DNA of 42,900 nucleotides, taken from contig JANQSY010000027.1 in NCBI GenBank assembly GCA_028279065.1, forward strand, positions 1-42,900, read 5' to 3'. Shown here in pieces: positions 34,686-42,900 of this stretch. Position numbers and translations under genes: made by a program. This DNA comes from Cytophagales bacterium (lineage in GTDB: Bacteria; Bacteroidota; Bacteroidia; Cytophagales; CCMP332). Each line of letters starts with the position of its first letter. Position 1 is the first letter of the stretch. The notes under the pieces were generated by a model. The model saw nothing but the letters and a program-made list of their open reading frames with translations, was not told where the DNA came from and searched no databases.

Positions 34686-37661
34686 CTATTCTGTTTCACC
34701 TCCACCCCCACCCGAACCGCTACAGTCAAACTCTCCAGAAGCAGTTTTCAATACACTTGTAGGGGAAACACAGGAAAATGTTGGGGGATTGGGGTTTCCG
34801 GAAGACCAAAAATATTCAGCTATTGGAGATGGATTTAAAGAAAATTGGATATCTGTTGAGTTTTGAGTCACACAATTTCCCAGAAACTCATTCATCCAAT
34901 CTTCATTTGAGCTTCCAATGTCGGGCCAGGTGCCCGAAGAGGTTACAGATATACCTATTTCATAATTCGACAATTCATTGCAGGAAACCATTGCTCCATT
35001 ACCTGATAGCCGGATCCCTATTGAAAAACCATCAATATCATTTTTATGAACAGAGTTTAATTCACTAGAGTTGGAAACCAAAATTCCAGTTGTCTCAGTA
35101 CCATTGGTGCAGGAAATTGTATTATTGGCAATATTTCCACCATTAGGGTTAGAGCTTTTTATTCCGAAATTCTCAAACGAATTATAGTAGCCCAGAGAAA
35201 TTGTATTGCCAGAGATAAAGTCATTATTCCCATTGCTGGCGGAGATACCGCTTCCACTTACATAGTTTGAAATAATTGAATTGCCAGAAATATGGGATTG
35301 AGGATTTGATCCCCCATAGGATTGGGCTTTGATCCCAAGCAAGAGGGAATTCAATGTGTTATCACTGATCTGAATTTCTCCGCCAAAGTTTATTATTCCG
35401 GTTTCTATGCTTTGCCCAAATATGGTATTTCCAGAGATCAACGGATCAGAATGCTTGTAAACCTCGATAAATGAGCTCTTCTGGGAACCGAAGGTTTGAA
35501 GAGGTTGGCCTGGCGTAAAAGTTGAATTCATGATCTTCGTTGCAGAAGTAGCGTAATTGTATTCCCCTATTTTTATGTCCAAAAGGTTATTGGTAAATTC
35601 TGCTCCATCACACCAAATAATTCCACCACCATAGAGGGATTCCCCTGAATTAATAGCAATTTCAGCATGAGTGATCTTGCTCCCTTCTGTGATCCTGATC
35701 TCCCCTTGGCTACTTGTTTGCTGGTCAGCAAAAGGATCTCCATAAACAAATACTCCTTCCCAAAAACCACAATCCAGATAGCTGGTAAGCTCAGATCCGT
35801 TCTCCATTACAACCTTGCCACCAGGTTCAATCTCCAGCCTAGAAACAACGCCAGTGGCATCAAAATTCGAGAATTTCAGGGTTGAATTGTTCAGGGTTAA
35901 AGTGGCACCATTTTTTACAATTAGCTTCTTAAAAAAGGAGTACTTCTTGTTTGTCCAATCAATATTTGAAGTTATTTCATGATTTTCTTCGAATGTGTAG
36001 GCACAAGGAATATTAGTTCTTTGATCACAAGTCATCGATTGCACTCGATCCACATAGATACCGCCATGTTGAGGAATTGGTGAAACTCCTCTGTATATAA
36101 GGTTATCAGAATTAAATTCTACCACAGCTCCACTTCCACCATCATCGATGAACTCTAAATCGTATACCTGAACACAATCCTCAATCTTGACTGAACTTCC
36201 ATTCTTAATAATATATCTTGATTGCTGTCTTGCATTAAATGGAATATCTAACACAGAATTAAATTCAAGGTTAAAAATAGATAGCTCAGAAAGGGCTTGC
36301 TGAATTTCTGCGTCTGAGGGGTAGTTAAATAACTCAGGAATTATTTTAACTGGTGTCTTAAAGATATATTCGGATGGAAATACCAGCTCAATATTGCTTG
36401 TAAGCTCAATTTCTCTTGGATTATAAATGACTTTCTCATTTGGATTAATTACTGAAACGTCAAAAGGATTATCCAAAATATATTTATGTGGCAGACCATT
36501 GGTATTGGTTGCGGACCATCTGTTTTCTTCCATCCACGTTCCTTGGTAAAACACCAATGTTGTTGGAGAGAACGAGATATAGCTTCGGGGGTTAACCCCC
36601 TGTTCGAAAGGAAATTCTTCGGGATATTGATTTGAAGGGTCGTGATTTAAATCCCCACAAGTTCCAGAATTATACCTGTATGGAAAATAATCTAAACTTT
36701 GGATCTCAGAATCACAATAATAGGCGACACAACCACAATCACAATTTGCCGGATCATCACAGGTCTTAAAAGTTGTCCAATAGGGATTTCCGTCTAGACT
36801 AATTACTTCATTGAAGCCACTTAAATTTGAAGAATGGGGAGCAATTTCAGCGACACTTACGCTGAAATCAATATCGTATTGTACGGCTTGCGAGGCTTCA
36901 GAAAAATTAAAGTCAACCCAAGGATATTCCGGATTTTCCCAAGTATGATCGACCACGAAACTTATTGATTCTACTATGGGATCAGTTATTGAATTACCGC
37001 AGTGAAAATTTATTGTATGCTTTAGGGCAGTATGAGGGAAATATATTCTTCTGTTTAATTCAGGCCCCAAGCATCTAACTTTGAAAAAAATAGAAGCCAA
37101 TGCGGAATTATATCCAGGCCCAAATGCCTCCCAATTAACCTTTCCGTGCTCTTTTGGAAAATCACCATCGACCATATCAGGACCTAAATTTTCTATGGCT
37201 CTTTTGTTGTGACGCCAAATGGGCAGCAAATTGAAATCAAGAATGCCAGGAGTGCAAGTTGATAGATCTGCTGTTATTCCTGAATAAACATTTTCAAAAA
37301 CATCTCCATTTAAAAGATTAGAATTAGGGACTTTAAATTCCCGATCGGCGGTTGAAACTTGTGGAGGAAAATGGGATGGTAAATCAGGTATAAAAGGAAA
37401 TCCAACAACTTCAATTTCATAAGAAAGAATGTAATCCTTTCCACCGGAACCCCAAGGTCCAGTTCTTAGTTTGCTGCCTACAATATCATAAATGCTGTCA
37501 AACCACTTAAAATGATCTTGATAGACATACCATTCATATTCTCCAGTATACTCCACTTTGCATTGAGGTTCTTCCTCACTTAAAGCTGGATTTTGGGCGA
37601 AGGACAATGATGGTAGGAAGATCCCAATAAAAAGTTTAAGGCATTTCTTCATTTTGGACAA
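34686..37661 (-). CDS. Secreted parallel beta-helix surface protein
   Basis: A 991-residue protein with a signal peptide (LFIGIFLPSLSFAQ). The N-terminal ~450 residues are a beta-rich region with an unusual cysteine cluster (CDDPANCDCGCVAYYC). From about residue 480 comes a right-handed parallel beta-helix: repeated ladders such as GASVSG-type turns (ISGNTIFG, ISDNTLNS, ISGNSIISN, ISGNTISLG, IANNTISC), as in NosD/pectate-lyase-like surface proteins. It ends abruptly in GSGGGGGETE without a T9SS sorting domain and abuts M1 copy B, so its C-terminus may have been lost. It starts one base after the stop of the T9SS protein, forming one operon. AT-rich island gene. Confidence 0.8.
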   Translation of the reverse strand: MSKMKKCLKLFIGIFLPSLSFAQNPALSEEEPQCKVEYTGEYEWYVYQDHFKWFDSIYDIVGSKLRTGPWGSGGKDYILSYEIEVVGFPFIPDLPSHFPPQVSTADREFKVPNSNLLNGDVFENVYSGITADLSTCTPGILDFNLLPIWRHNKRAIENLGPDMVDGDFPKEHGKVNWEAFGPGYNSALASIFFKVRCLGPELNRRIYFPHTALKHTINFHCGNSITDPIVESISFVVDHTWENPEYPWVDFNFSEASQAVQYDIDFSVSVAEIAPHSSNLSGFNEVISLDGNPYWTTFKTCDDPANCDCGCVAYYCDSEIQSLDYFPYRYNSGTCGDLNHDPSNQYPEEFPFEQGVNPRSYISFSPTTLVFYQGTWMEENRWSATNTNGLPHKYILDNPFDVSVINPNEKVIYNPREIELTSNIELVFPSEYIFKTPVKIIPELFNYPSDAEIQQALSELSIFNLEFNSVLDIPFNARQQSRYIIKNGSSVKIEDCVQVYDLEFIDDGGSGAVVEFNSDNLIYRGVSPIPQHGGIYVDRVQSMTCDQRTNIPCAYTFEENHEITSNIDWTNKKYSFFKKLIVKNGATLTLNNSTLKFSNFDATGVVSRLEIEPGGKVVMENGSELTSYLDCGFWEGVFVYGDPFADQQTSSQGEIRITEGSKITHAEIAINSGESLYGGGIIWCDGAEFTNNLLDIKIGEYNYATSATKIMNSTFTPGQPLQTFGSQKSSFIEVYKHSDPLISGNTIFGQSIETGIINFGGEIQISDNTLNSLLLGIKAQSYGGSNPQSHISGNSIISNYVSGSGISASNGNNDFISGNTISLGYYNSFENFGIKSSNPNGGNIANNTISCTNGTETTGILVSNSSELNSVHKNDIDGFSIGIRLSGNGAMVSCNELSNYEIGISVTSSGTWPDIGSSNEDWMNEFLGNCVTQNSTDIQFSLNPSPIAEYFWSSGNPNPPTFSCVSPTSVLKTASGEFDCSGSGGGGGETE

Positions 37662-37662
37662 A

Positions 37663-38934
37663 CTAACGAATTACGATTTTAGAAGTGTTAATAGATGAAT
37701 CAGAGGAAACATAAACAAGGAAAATTCCCGGACCTAGGAAACTAAGATCAAATTCAAATTCATTAGAAAACGGATATTTTTGAAATACCAGCTCTCCCAA
37801 TAAATTGAAAACCTTTACATCATTCAAAATAACATTAGAATTAACAAATAATAGACCACTTGTTGGATTGGGATAAATACTAAAATCATTTGAGCTGAGT
37901 TCTTCTTGAATCGAAGAAGGCAATGAGTTTCCGTGTTTCACCAAACTAGTCTTCTCTGGTTCGCCTGGAAATTCGAATTTACCACAGATAACTAATTCAT
38001 CGTTAAATATTTCTATTGCGGAAATTTCACTTCCCAACGGCAAAGTGTCTCCTATTGGAAAAATGTTCAAGTTCGAATCTAAATACTGAATATTTCGCCC
38101 TGTCATTCCCACTGTATATAAGTATCCATTAAAAACCTTATACGCCCCAGAAAAGCTACCTGAAATTGGAAAGAATGTTGAGGTACCAGAAGTTAAATCG
38201 AGAAGTTTATTTCCGGAGAAAACATTTCCAGCATAGACAATCAAATTACCCGGAAGGTCAATATTTGTGTTCACTAAACTATCCAAATAAGTGTATATTG
38301 AACGAGTTATGGGGGGTATTTGATTGTAGCATGGCCCTGAAAGAATAAGGGTTTCATTTTCCACATCCAAATCAGCCACATTGCATAAATTCTGTTCACT
38401 TAATACTGAATCCTTAACAAAGTTGGAGCCATTATACTTAATGAAATTCCTTGATTCAGTACTTCCAAACCCAAAAAAGGCTCCTCCAATGAGTAACTCT
38501 GATCTATATTCAATTAAAGCATTTATAGGAAATTCATTCCCAGGAGATGAAATTGAAGAATCACTTAAAAGGGACCAGTTAAGGCCATCCCATTTGGTCA
38601 TCTTTCTATCGATATATGGAAGAAAAAGGCCAGTATTTCCTGCCATAATTAACTCATCATCAAATACCCTTAAGATTTCTGCTTTTCCTGTCATTGGAAG
38701 TGGTTGCCAATCTTGTCCATCCCACATTGCATAATTTTTAATTGGATGACTACCTATGGAGTCAAACTCACCCACTGCATAAAGGTTTCCCTTAAATACT
38801 TCAATATCAAGAACCGTCCCAGGATTTGGTTGGCTGATAGAGTTGCCAAAAAACCCATCTCCAACTGATATCCATTGTCCAAACGATGGGAGAGATAATG
38901 AGATTAAAAGGAAAAGAGAAAAGACACTTTTCAT
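37663..38934 (-). CDS. T9SS-sorted propeller-like surface protein
   Basis: About 423 residues from ATG at 38934 (an earlier ATG at 39000 precedes the signal peptide). A signal peptide (VFSLFLLISLSLPSFGQ) is followed by repeated units of about 50 residues (NLYAVGEFDSIG, ELLIGGAFFGFGS, YLYTVGMTGRN, ELVICGKFEF), with W-D-G/N motifs (MWDGQDWQPL, KWDGLNWSLL) as in small propeller-type surface proteins. The last ~80 residues are a type A T9SS sorting domain: FSIYPNPTSGLLFV ... VKVFNLLGELVFQK ... IFLVYVSSDS. It would be secreted by the type IX system and anchored to the cell surface. AT-rich, and co-transcribed with the beta-helix protein. Confidence 0.88.
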   Translation of the reverse strand: MKSVFSLFLLISLSLPSFGQWISVGDGFFGNSISQPNPGTVLDIEVFKGNLYAVGEFDSIGSHPIKNYAMWDGQDWQPLPMTGKAEILRVFDDELIMAGNTGLFLPYIDRKMTKWDGLNWSLLSDSSISSPGNEFPINALIEYRSELLIGGAFFGFGSTESRNFIKYNGSNFVKDSVLSEQNLCNVADLDVENETLILSGPCYNQIPPITRSIYTYLDSLVNTNIDLPGNLIVYAGNVFSGNKLLDLTSGTSTFFPISGSFSGAYKVFNGYLYTVGMTGRNIQYLDSNLNIFPIGDTLPLGSEISAIEIFNDELVICGKFEFPGEPEKTSLVKHGNSLPSSIQEELSSNDFSIYPNPTSGLLFVNSNVILNDVKVFNLLGELVFQKYPFSNEFEFDLSFLGPGIFLVYVSSDSSINTSKIVIR

Positions 38935-39258
38935 GGAGATAAAATCTTTTGGTAACATGTATAGTAAGGGCTCATGGCTCACTTTTTTAAGGTTTGTCAA
39001 TCATGTCAGACAAGCCAGGAAATCATTAAATTACAAAATGCTGTCAAAAACTCAAAGAAGCTTGAAGAATATCAAAGGAGAGGGCCTTAGCTTCTTCTCA
39101 TTAAAGTTTCCTGCATCAATTTTTATCACACCCATTCCAGCTTCCATTTCCAAAATTGGAGTTCGATAGAATGATTCAAAGGATAAAGAAAACCAGCACC
39201 GGAATAACGACAAAGGAAATGCTTGTCATTACCCGGTCCTTCCCGCAAATCGTGATTC
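38935..39258. other. Gap between the T9SS gene and the M1 gene
   Basis: 324 bp with no credible gene. It should contain the promoter of the T9SS/beta-helix operon on the - strand, though no clean TAnnTTTG element stands out. The right-hand part (39194-39258) is the 3' flank of the M1 gene that recurs beside copy A, including the degenerate counterpart of REP-like hairpin 2. Confidence 0.6.
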
Positions 39259-40902
39259 CTATTTCGGATTGGAATACGGATTAATCACCGTAACATAAAA
39301 ATTTGGATCGATTGTCATTTGCGGATCCTCTTTTTCGGTTTCAATATTGGTCCAACGGCGGTCATTGGGGACAACCCATTGCTTTTCACCATCAACCCAT
39401 ATCGCAATGGGCATATCGAATCCTTCAATGCAATTATTCCATTTGAAGTACAGGGTTCCATCATTTCCTACTGCATAACGCAAGGTGGGTATTCTGGTAT
39501 CCCGCAAATACTGATCAAAGAATTTCGCAAGATCCTTACCTGATTTTTCGATGATATATTCCTCAACCTGTGTTGAACTAACACATTGATGATAGAAATC
39601 CTTGTTCAAACCACGCAATATGTTCCTCCATAATGAATCGTTGTCTATGATCTGCCTGACCATATGCAACATCACCGCCCCCTTGGCATACATATCACCG
39701 GACCCCTCCTGATTGACATTGTAATTCGCAATAATAGGCTTACGATTGCTGATGCTCCATTGATAAATATCCTGAATGAACTCTTCCCCCGCTTCTTTTC
39801 CAAAATGGTAATCCACGTACAGGGCCTCTGAATAATTGGTGAAGCCTTCGTGGATCCACATATCCGCGGGATCGATATGAGTGATGTTGTTCGCAAACCA
39901 CTCATGTCCTGATTCATGGATCACGATATAATCGAATTTCATTCCCCATTTGGAACCCCGACCCCTGTAACCCATCTGATATCCATTTCCATAGGTCACT
40001 GAACTTTGGTGCTCCATGCCCAGATATGGGGCTTCCACCAGTTTATATCCATCCTCATAAAAAGGATAGGGGCCAAACCAATGCTCAAATGCCTCCATGG
40101 TCTTCTCAGCCTGATCTTTTAGGTGTTTTTTGGCTATCTCTTCATTATAGCTCAGCACATAATAATCCATGTCAAGGGTTCCTTTCTCCCCCTCATACTT
40201 TTCGCTGAAATGCACATAGTCTGCTATGTTGACGTTCACTCCATAGTTGTTGATCGGGTTCACTACCTGCCAGGTGTAGGTCTTGGTACCCCTTTCCTTG
40301 TTATGTTCCGTCTTGATAAGTCGGCCATTGGATACGTCCATCAGGTTTTCCGGCACCTCAACCTTCATTATTATTCCCTCATCCGGTTCGTCATACGCGT
40401 GATCCTTATTGGGCCACCAGACGCTGGCACCCAGGCCCTGATTGGAATTGGCAATAAAATCAACACCATTTGAATCCACTGACCATGTCAATCCCCCATC
40501 CCAGGGCGGATGCTTGGCTTCTCTCGGTTTCCCTCCAAAACTCAGGACAACCTCATACTCCTGCCCTACTATTTGTTCGGGAATCGTTAAAAAATGAAAA
40601 GCCCTATCCTTTTCGAACTCGATCTCCTCGCCCTTGAAAACAGCCTTCTTCAATACCATAGGTTTCTGCAGTTCTATCTGCATGCGCTTCGGTTCGGATA
40701 TCACTTTATACCTTATAGTATTGCTTCCTTCTATAGTCATTTCTTTTGGGTCAACCTTCACCTCCAATGTATAGTGCTGAAGATCCCACCAGGCCCTTTC
40801 CGGGGTTATGGACCCTCGCAGGGTATCGTATCTGGTGAATTCCTGTGCTCTGGAGGCCTGGAAAAGGAAAACAGCAATGACAAAAAGTAAGATCCTGATC
40901 AT
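39259..40902 (-). CDS. M1-family aminopeptidase-like metallopeptidase
   Basis: A 547-residue secreted protein (signal peptide ending ASRAQ). It has the N-terminal beta-domain of M1 peptidases (HYTLEVKVDPKEMTIEGSNTIRYKV), the exopeptidase motif as GMEHQ (295-299) instead of GAMEN, the zinc motif HESGH (329-333) and the third ligand Glu352 in WIHEGFTNY, the canonical spacing. It lacks the long C-terminal helical domain of aminopeptidase N but has a short beta tail (LRYAVGNDGTLYFKWNN ... IDPNFYVTVINPY). It probably trims peptides in the periplasm or outside. The final ~110 bases recur at 34561-34675 and 33395-33567. Confidence 0.92.
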   Translation of the reverse strand: MIRILLFVIAVFLFQASRAQEFTRYDTLRGSITPERAWWDLQHYTLEVKVDPKEMTIEGSNTIRYKVISEPKRMQIELQKPMVLKKAVFKGEEIEFEKDRAFHFLTIPEQIVGQEYEVVLSFGGKPREAKHPPWDGGLTWSVDSNGVDFIANSNQGLGASVWWPNKDHAYDEPDEGIIMKVEVPENLMDVSNGRLIKTEHNKERGTKTYTWQVVNPINNYGVNVNIADYVHFSEKYEGEKGTLDMDYYVLSYNEEIAKKHLKDQAEKTMEAFEHWFGPYPFYEDGYKLVEAPYLGMEHQSSVTYGNGYQMGYRGRGSKWGMKFDYIVIHESGHEWFANNITHIDPADMWIHEGFTNYSEALYVDYHFGKEAGEEFIQDIYQWSISNRKPIIANYNVNQEGSGDMYAKGAVMLHMVRQIIDNDSLWRNILRGLNKDFYHQCVSSTQVEEYIIEKSGKDLAKFFDQYLRDTRIPTLRYAVGNDGTLYFKWNNCIEGFDMPIAIWVDGEKQWVVPNDRRWTNIETEKEDPQMTIDPNFYVTVINPYSNPK

Positions 40903-41025
40903 CTGATTAATTTTGAAAGCGAGCCAAACTAGGCCTTAAATCCTTCAATACCAAGGGGATATTATACCAAGGATAGGATGGCTTATTTGACCGCTGATCT
41001 TCCATTTTCACCCCAAGTGAAAAAC

Positions 41026-41058
41026 TTGAATTCAAAAGAATCTTTGCCCTCATCTTTG
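41026..41058 (+). promoter_or_regulatory. Candidate promoter of the GNAT gene
   Basis: TTG at 41026-41028 and CATCTTTG at 41051-41058 (one mismatch from TAnnTTTG) are 22 bases apart. The leader to the ATG at 41120 contains a 6-bp inverted repeat CTGCAA/TTGCAG (41063-41081). Confidence 0.3.
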
Positions 41059-41119
41059 TTCCCTGCAAAATTCCATTGCAGTTAATTAATTCTCAATATG
41101 GCCTTAGGGACCTTTTTTT

Positions 41120-41629
41120 ATGATCAGGGTTGAGAAAAAAGAAGACCAGGGATCAATTTACGAGATCCATAAACTGGCGTTTGGTCAGGAGGATGAATCA
41201 AGACTGGTTGATGCATTGAGGAGATCTCCTGCATATATTCCGGAACTAAGCTTGGTGTTCGAGCATGAACAGAATTTGATTGGCCATATTCTGTTTACCA
41301 GGATCTCAATCCATAAGGCTGAAGACCAAGTTTTCGAAAGTTTAGCCCTTGCACCCATGGCTATTTTGCCTCAATTTCAGAAAACGGGATTTGGGGGAGA
41401 ACTGATTCGAAATGGATTGACCAGAGCAGAAGGTCTGGGTTTTGGATCTGTGATCGTTCTTGGTCATAAGGATTATTACCCGCGTTTCGGATTCGAGTCG
41501 GCCTCCAAGTTTGGTATCAGGGCCCCTTTCGATGTCCCTGATGAAGCCTTTATGGCCTTGGAGCTTAGAAGAGCTGGGTTAAAGGAGGTCTCCGGAGTGG
41601 TTTACTACCCGAAGGAATTCGGGATCTGA
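41120..41629 (+). CDS. GNAT-family N-acetyltransferase (YhbS-like)
   Basis: A 169-residue acetyltransferase of the YhbS group. The opening IRVEKKEDQGSIYEIHKLAFGQEDESRLVDALR is followed by the LSLVFEHEQNLIGHILFT strand pair, the acetyl-CoA loop LAPMAILPQFQKTGFGGELIRNGL (QxxGxG/A) and the VIVLGHKDYYPRFGFESA segment common in the group. It transfers an acetyl group from acetyl-CoA to an unidentified amine substrate in the cytoplasm. It is a single-gene transcript closed by a hairpin terminator. Confidence 0.9.
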   Translation: MIRVEKKEDQGSIYEIHKLAFGQEDESRLVDALRRSPAYIPELSLVFEHEQNLIGHILFTRISIHKAEDQVFESLALAPMAILPQFQKTGFGGELIRNGLTRAEGLGFGSVIVLGHKDYYPRFGFESASKFGIRAPFDVPDEAFMALELRRAGLKEVSGVVYYPKEFGI

Positions 41630-41656
41630 CAACTCCCTTTATCCATTACTCCCGGG

Positions 41657-41675
41657 AAGATCTTTGATCTTTTTT
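41657..41675 (+). terminator. Rho-independent terminator of the GNAT gene
   Basis: AAGATC (41657-41662), loop TTT, GATCTT (41666-41671), followed by TTTT. It lies about 28 bp after the GNAT stop codon. The stem is short but perfect. Confidence 0.6.
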
Positions 41676-41750
41676 GAAGTATTATCCACCGGCGCTCAAA
41701 ATGACAATGTGAGTGACTGGATCCGGCAAGAGCGAGAAGCACACTAGTTT

Positions 41751-41779
41751 TTTGACTCTGATAAAAAAAATAAGCTTTG
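41751..41779 (+). promoter_or_regulatory. Candidate promoter of the BCCT gene
   Basis: TTTG at 41751-41754 and AAGCTTTG at 41772-41779 (one mismatch from TAnnTTTG) are 17 bases apart, and the ATG follows 23 bases later. Confidence 0.4.
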
Positions 41780-41802
41780 GTTTGCCCAATGATTCTTCCT
41801 TC

Positions 41803-42900
41803 ATGAAGGGAATAAAGCCTCTTGTTTTTTATCCTCCGGTGATCCTGTTGATATCAGCATCGGTTTTCAGCCTGATAGACCTTGATGCCTTCTTGTACAG
41901 CGTCAATGCAGCCAAAGATTGGATCATCAAATACTTTGGATGGCTGTTCCTTTGGGCTACCTTTTCATTCCTGGCAATCGTTTTCATTGCTCTTTTTTCC
42001 CCGATCGCCGAAAAGAGGATCGGTGGACCTAAGGCAAAACCCCTTCTCAACAAATGGCAATGGTTTTCCATCACCCTGTGCACCACTATTGCCACCGGAA
42101 TTTTATTTTGGGGGGTCGCTGAGCCGGTTTATCACATCCACAAAGGGCCTGTTGGGGTTTCGGATCCGGAGATCTTCGCCATGTCGACCATGTACATGCA
42201 TTGGACCCTTATTCCTTATGGGATCTACACCATGGCTGGTCTTGTTTTCGCCCTCGGTTTTTACAACCTCAACAAGCCCTTCTCAGTTTCTACCATGCTA
42301 TATCCCTTGTTTGGAAACAGGGCCTTTGGGCCAGTCGGCAGGATAGCGGATATCATCTGTTTGTTTGCTTTGGTCTCAGGTATGGCAGCTTCACTTGGAG
42401 GAGGAATACTTACTATTTCAGGTGGAATAGGGAAATATCTTGAATTTGATCAGGAGCCGTTTCTTTTCGGGGCCATCGCTCTAATTGTGGTGGGGGCATT
42501 CGTTGCTTCCGCGGTATCGGGATTGCAAAAAGGCATCAAATGGCTTTCCGACATCAATATGAGGTTCTTTATTGTCCTTGCTGCATTTGTTTTGCTGACC
42601 GGACCCACATTCATGATGCTGAAGCTTGGATTTAAGGGAAGCATAGACTTCCTTGTCCATTTCCTGCCAAGGAGCTTGGGCCTGGATAAAAGTCTTGATT
42701 CGGAGTGGATTGGGAGCTGGACAATTTTTAATTGGGCGAATTGGCTTGCATGGACACCGGTGACAGCGCTTTTCCTTGGCCGGATTGCCTATGGATATAC
42801 CGTAAGACAATTCATTATTTTCAATCTCCTCCTGCCGGCTCTGTTTGGATCGCTTTGGATGGTGGTCTTCAGTGGGACTACAATTGGTTTTGATCGAATC
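41803..42900 (+). CDS. BCCT-family transporter (3' partial)
   Basis: The gene runs off the window end; 366 codons are visible and the frame is open to base 42900. It has about eight hydrophobic segments and the family motifs FWGVAEPVYHI in helix 2 and ALVSGMAASLGGGILTISGG. BCCT carriers import betaine, choline, carnitine or related compounds with Na+ or H+. The signature region of the substrate site reads WTIFNWANWLAWTP, where the usual form has three tryptophans (WAWWISW-like); one is replaced by Asn (codon 42739-42741). The substrate may therefore differ from the classic ones. The ATG at 41803 is the only suitable start. Confidence 0.93.
   Translation, partial: MKGIKPLVFYPPVILLISASVFSLIDLDAFLYSVNAAKDWIIKYFGWLFLWATFSFLAIVFIALFSPIAEKRIGGPKAKPLLNKWQWFSITLCTTIATGILFWGVAEPVYHIHKGPVGVSDPEIFAMSTMYMHWTLIPYGIYTMAGLVFALGFYNLNKPFSVSTMLYPLFGNRAFGPVGRIADIICLFALVSGMAASLGGGILTISGGIGKYLEFDQEPFLFGAIALIVVGAFVASAVSGLQKGIKWLSDINMRFFIVLAAFVLLTGPTFMMLKLGFKGSIDFLVHFLPRSLGLDKSLDSEWIGSWTIFNWANWLAWTPVTALFLGRIAYGYTVRQFIIFNLLLPALFGSLWMVVFSGTTIGFDRI

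Noticed and set aside
41882-42810. Open frames of 64-154 codons on both strands opposite or out of frame within the BCCT gene
   Set aside because: They are shadows of a strongly conserved transporter frame.
1-42900. tRNA, rRNA, CRISPR array, transposase or integrase
   Set aside because: No cloverleaf, spaced direct repeats or recognisable recombinase was seen in the spacers or among the proteins.

Overview
The window is a chromosomal segment of a member of the Bacteroidota. Support comes from a type IX secretion (T9SS) C-terminal sorting domain, a textbook TAnnTTTG -7 promoter before rplU, weak use of Shine-Dalgarno sites, several TTG starts in tightly overlapping operons, a bacterial GGGP-synthase homologue, lipoproteins and small outer-membrane barrels. 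A Ccm (system I) cytochrome c maturation cluster fits a Cytophagales-like lineage better than Flavobacteriia or Bacteroidia; that placement is inference. Most of the window is housekeeping sequence at roughly 45-50% G+C by sampled lines.

Layout. 1-5.4 kb: a + strand operon of periplasmic folding factors (two PpiC/SurA-type prolyl isomerases around an isomerase-less lipoprotein) and a MoxR ATPase. 5.4-7.7 kb (- strand): pheS, a 3-hydroxybutyryl-CoA dehydrogenase and a Rieske-like lipoprotein. 7.8-14.1 kb (+): an outer-membrane barrel, a lipoprotein, then ccmB-ccmC-ccmD-ccmE-ccmF and a DUF2520 Rossmann protein; CcmE carries Cys instead of the heme-binding His and no ccmA is present. 14.2-17.2 kb (+): Na/Pi cotransporter, a holin-like/YtxH-like membrane pair, GGGP synthase, and an ArsC-fold protein without Cys. 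17.2-20.6 kb (-): class Ia ribonucleotide reductase (nrdB-nrdA). A 398-bp spacer holds two perfect DnaA boxes and two perfect inverted repeats; rplU-rpmA follow. 21.7-26.7 kb (-): DUF192 protein, fatty acid desaturase and a large VPS10/BNR propeller protein. 26.8-31.2 kb: TPR protein, small membrane proteins, a large polytopic membrane protein and an outer-membrane barrel. 31.3-33.3 kb: an M3-type metallopeptidase lipoprotein.

33.4-39.3 kb is the unusual part: an AT-rich island (YD-repeat-like protein, beta-helix surface protein, T9SS-sorted protein) downstream of an M1 aminopeptidase-like gene. The last ~100 bp of that M1 gene recurs twice as decayed copies, one behind the beta-helix gene and one behind the YD-like gene. 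The farther copy adjoins two perfect REP-like hairpins. I read this as a former tandem M1 array, or a repeated 3'-end recombination substrate, whose gene bodies were replaced by accessory surface genes. The window closes with a GNAT acetyltransferase and a truncated BCCT transporter with an altered aromatic box. I found no tRNA, rRNA, CRISPR array, transposase or phage gene.
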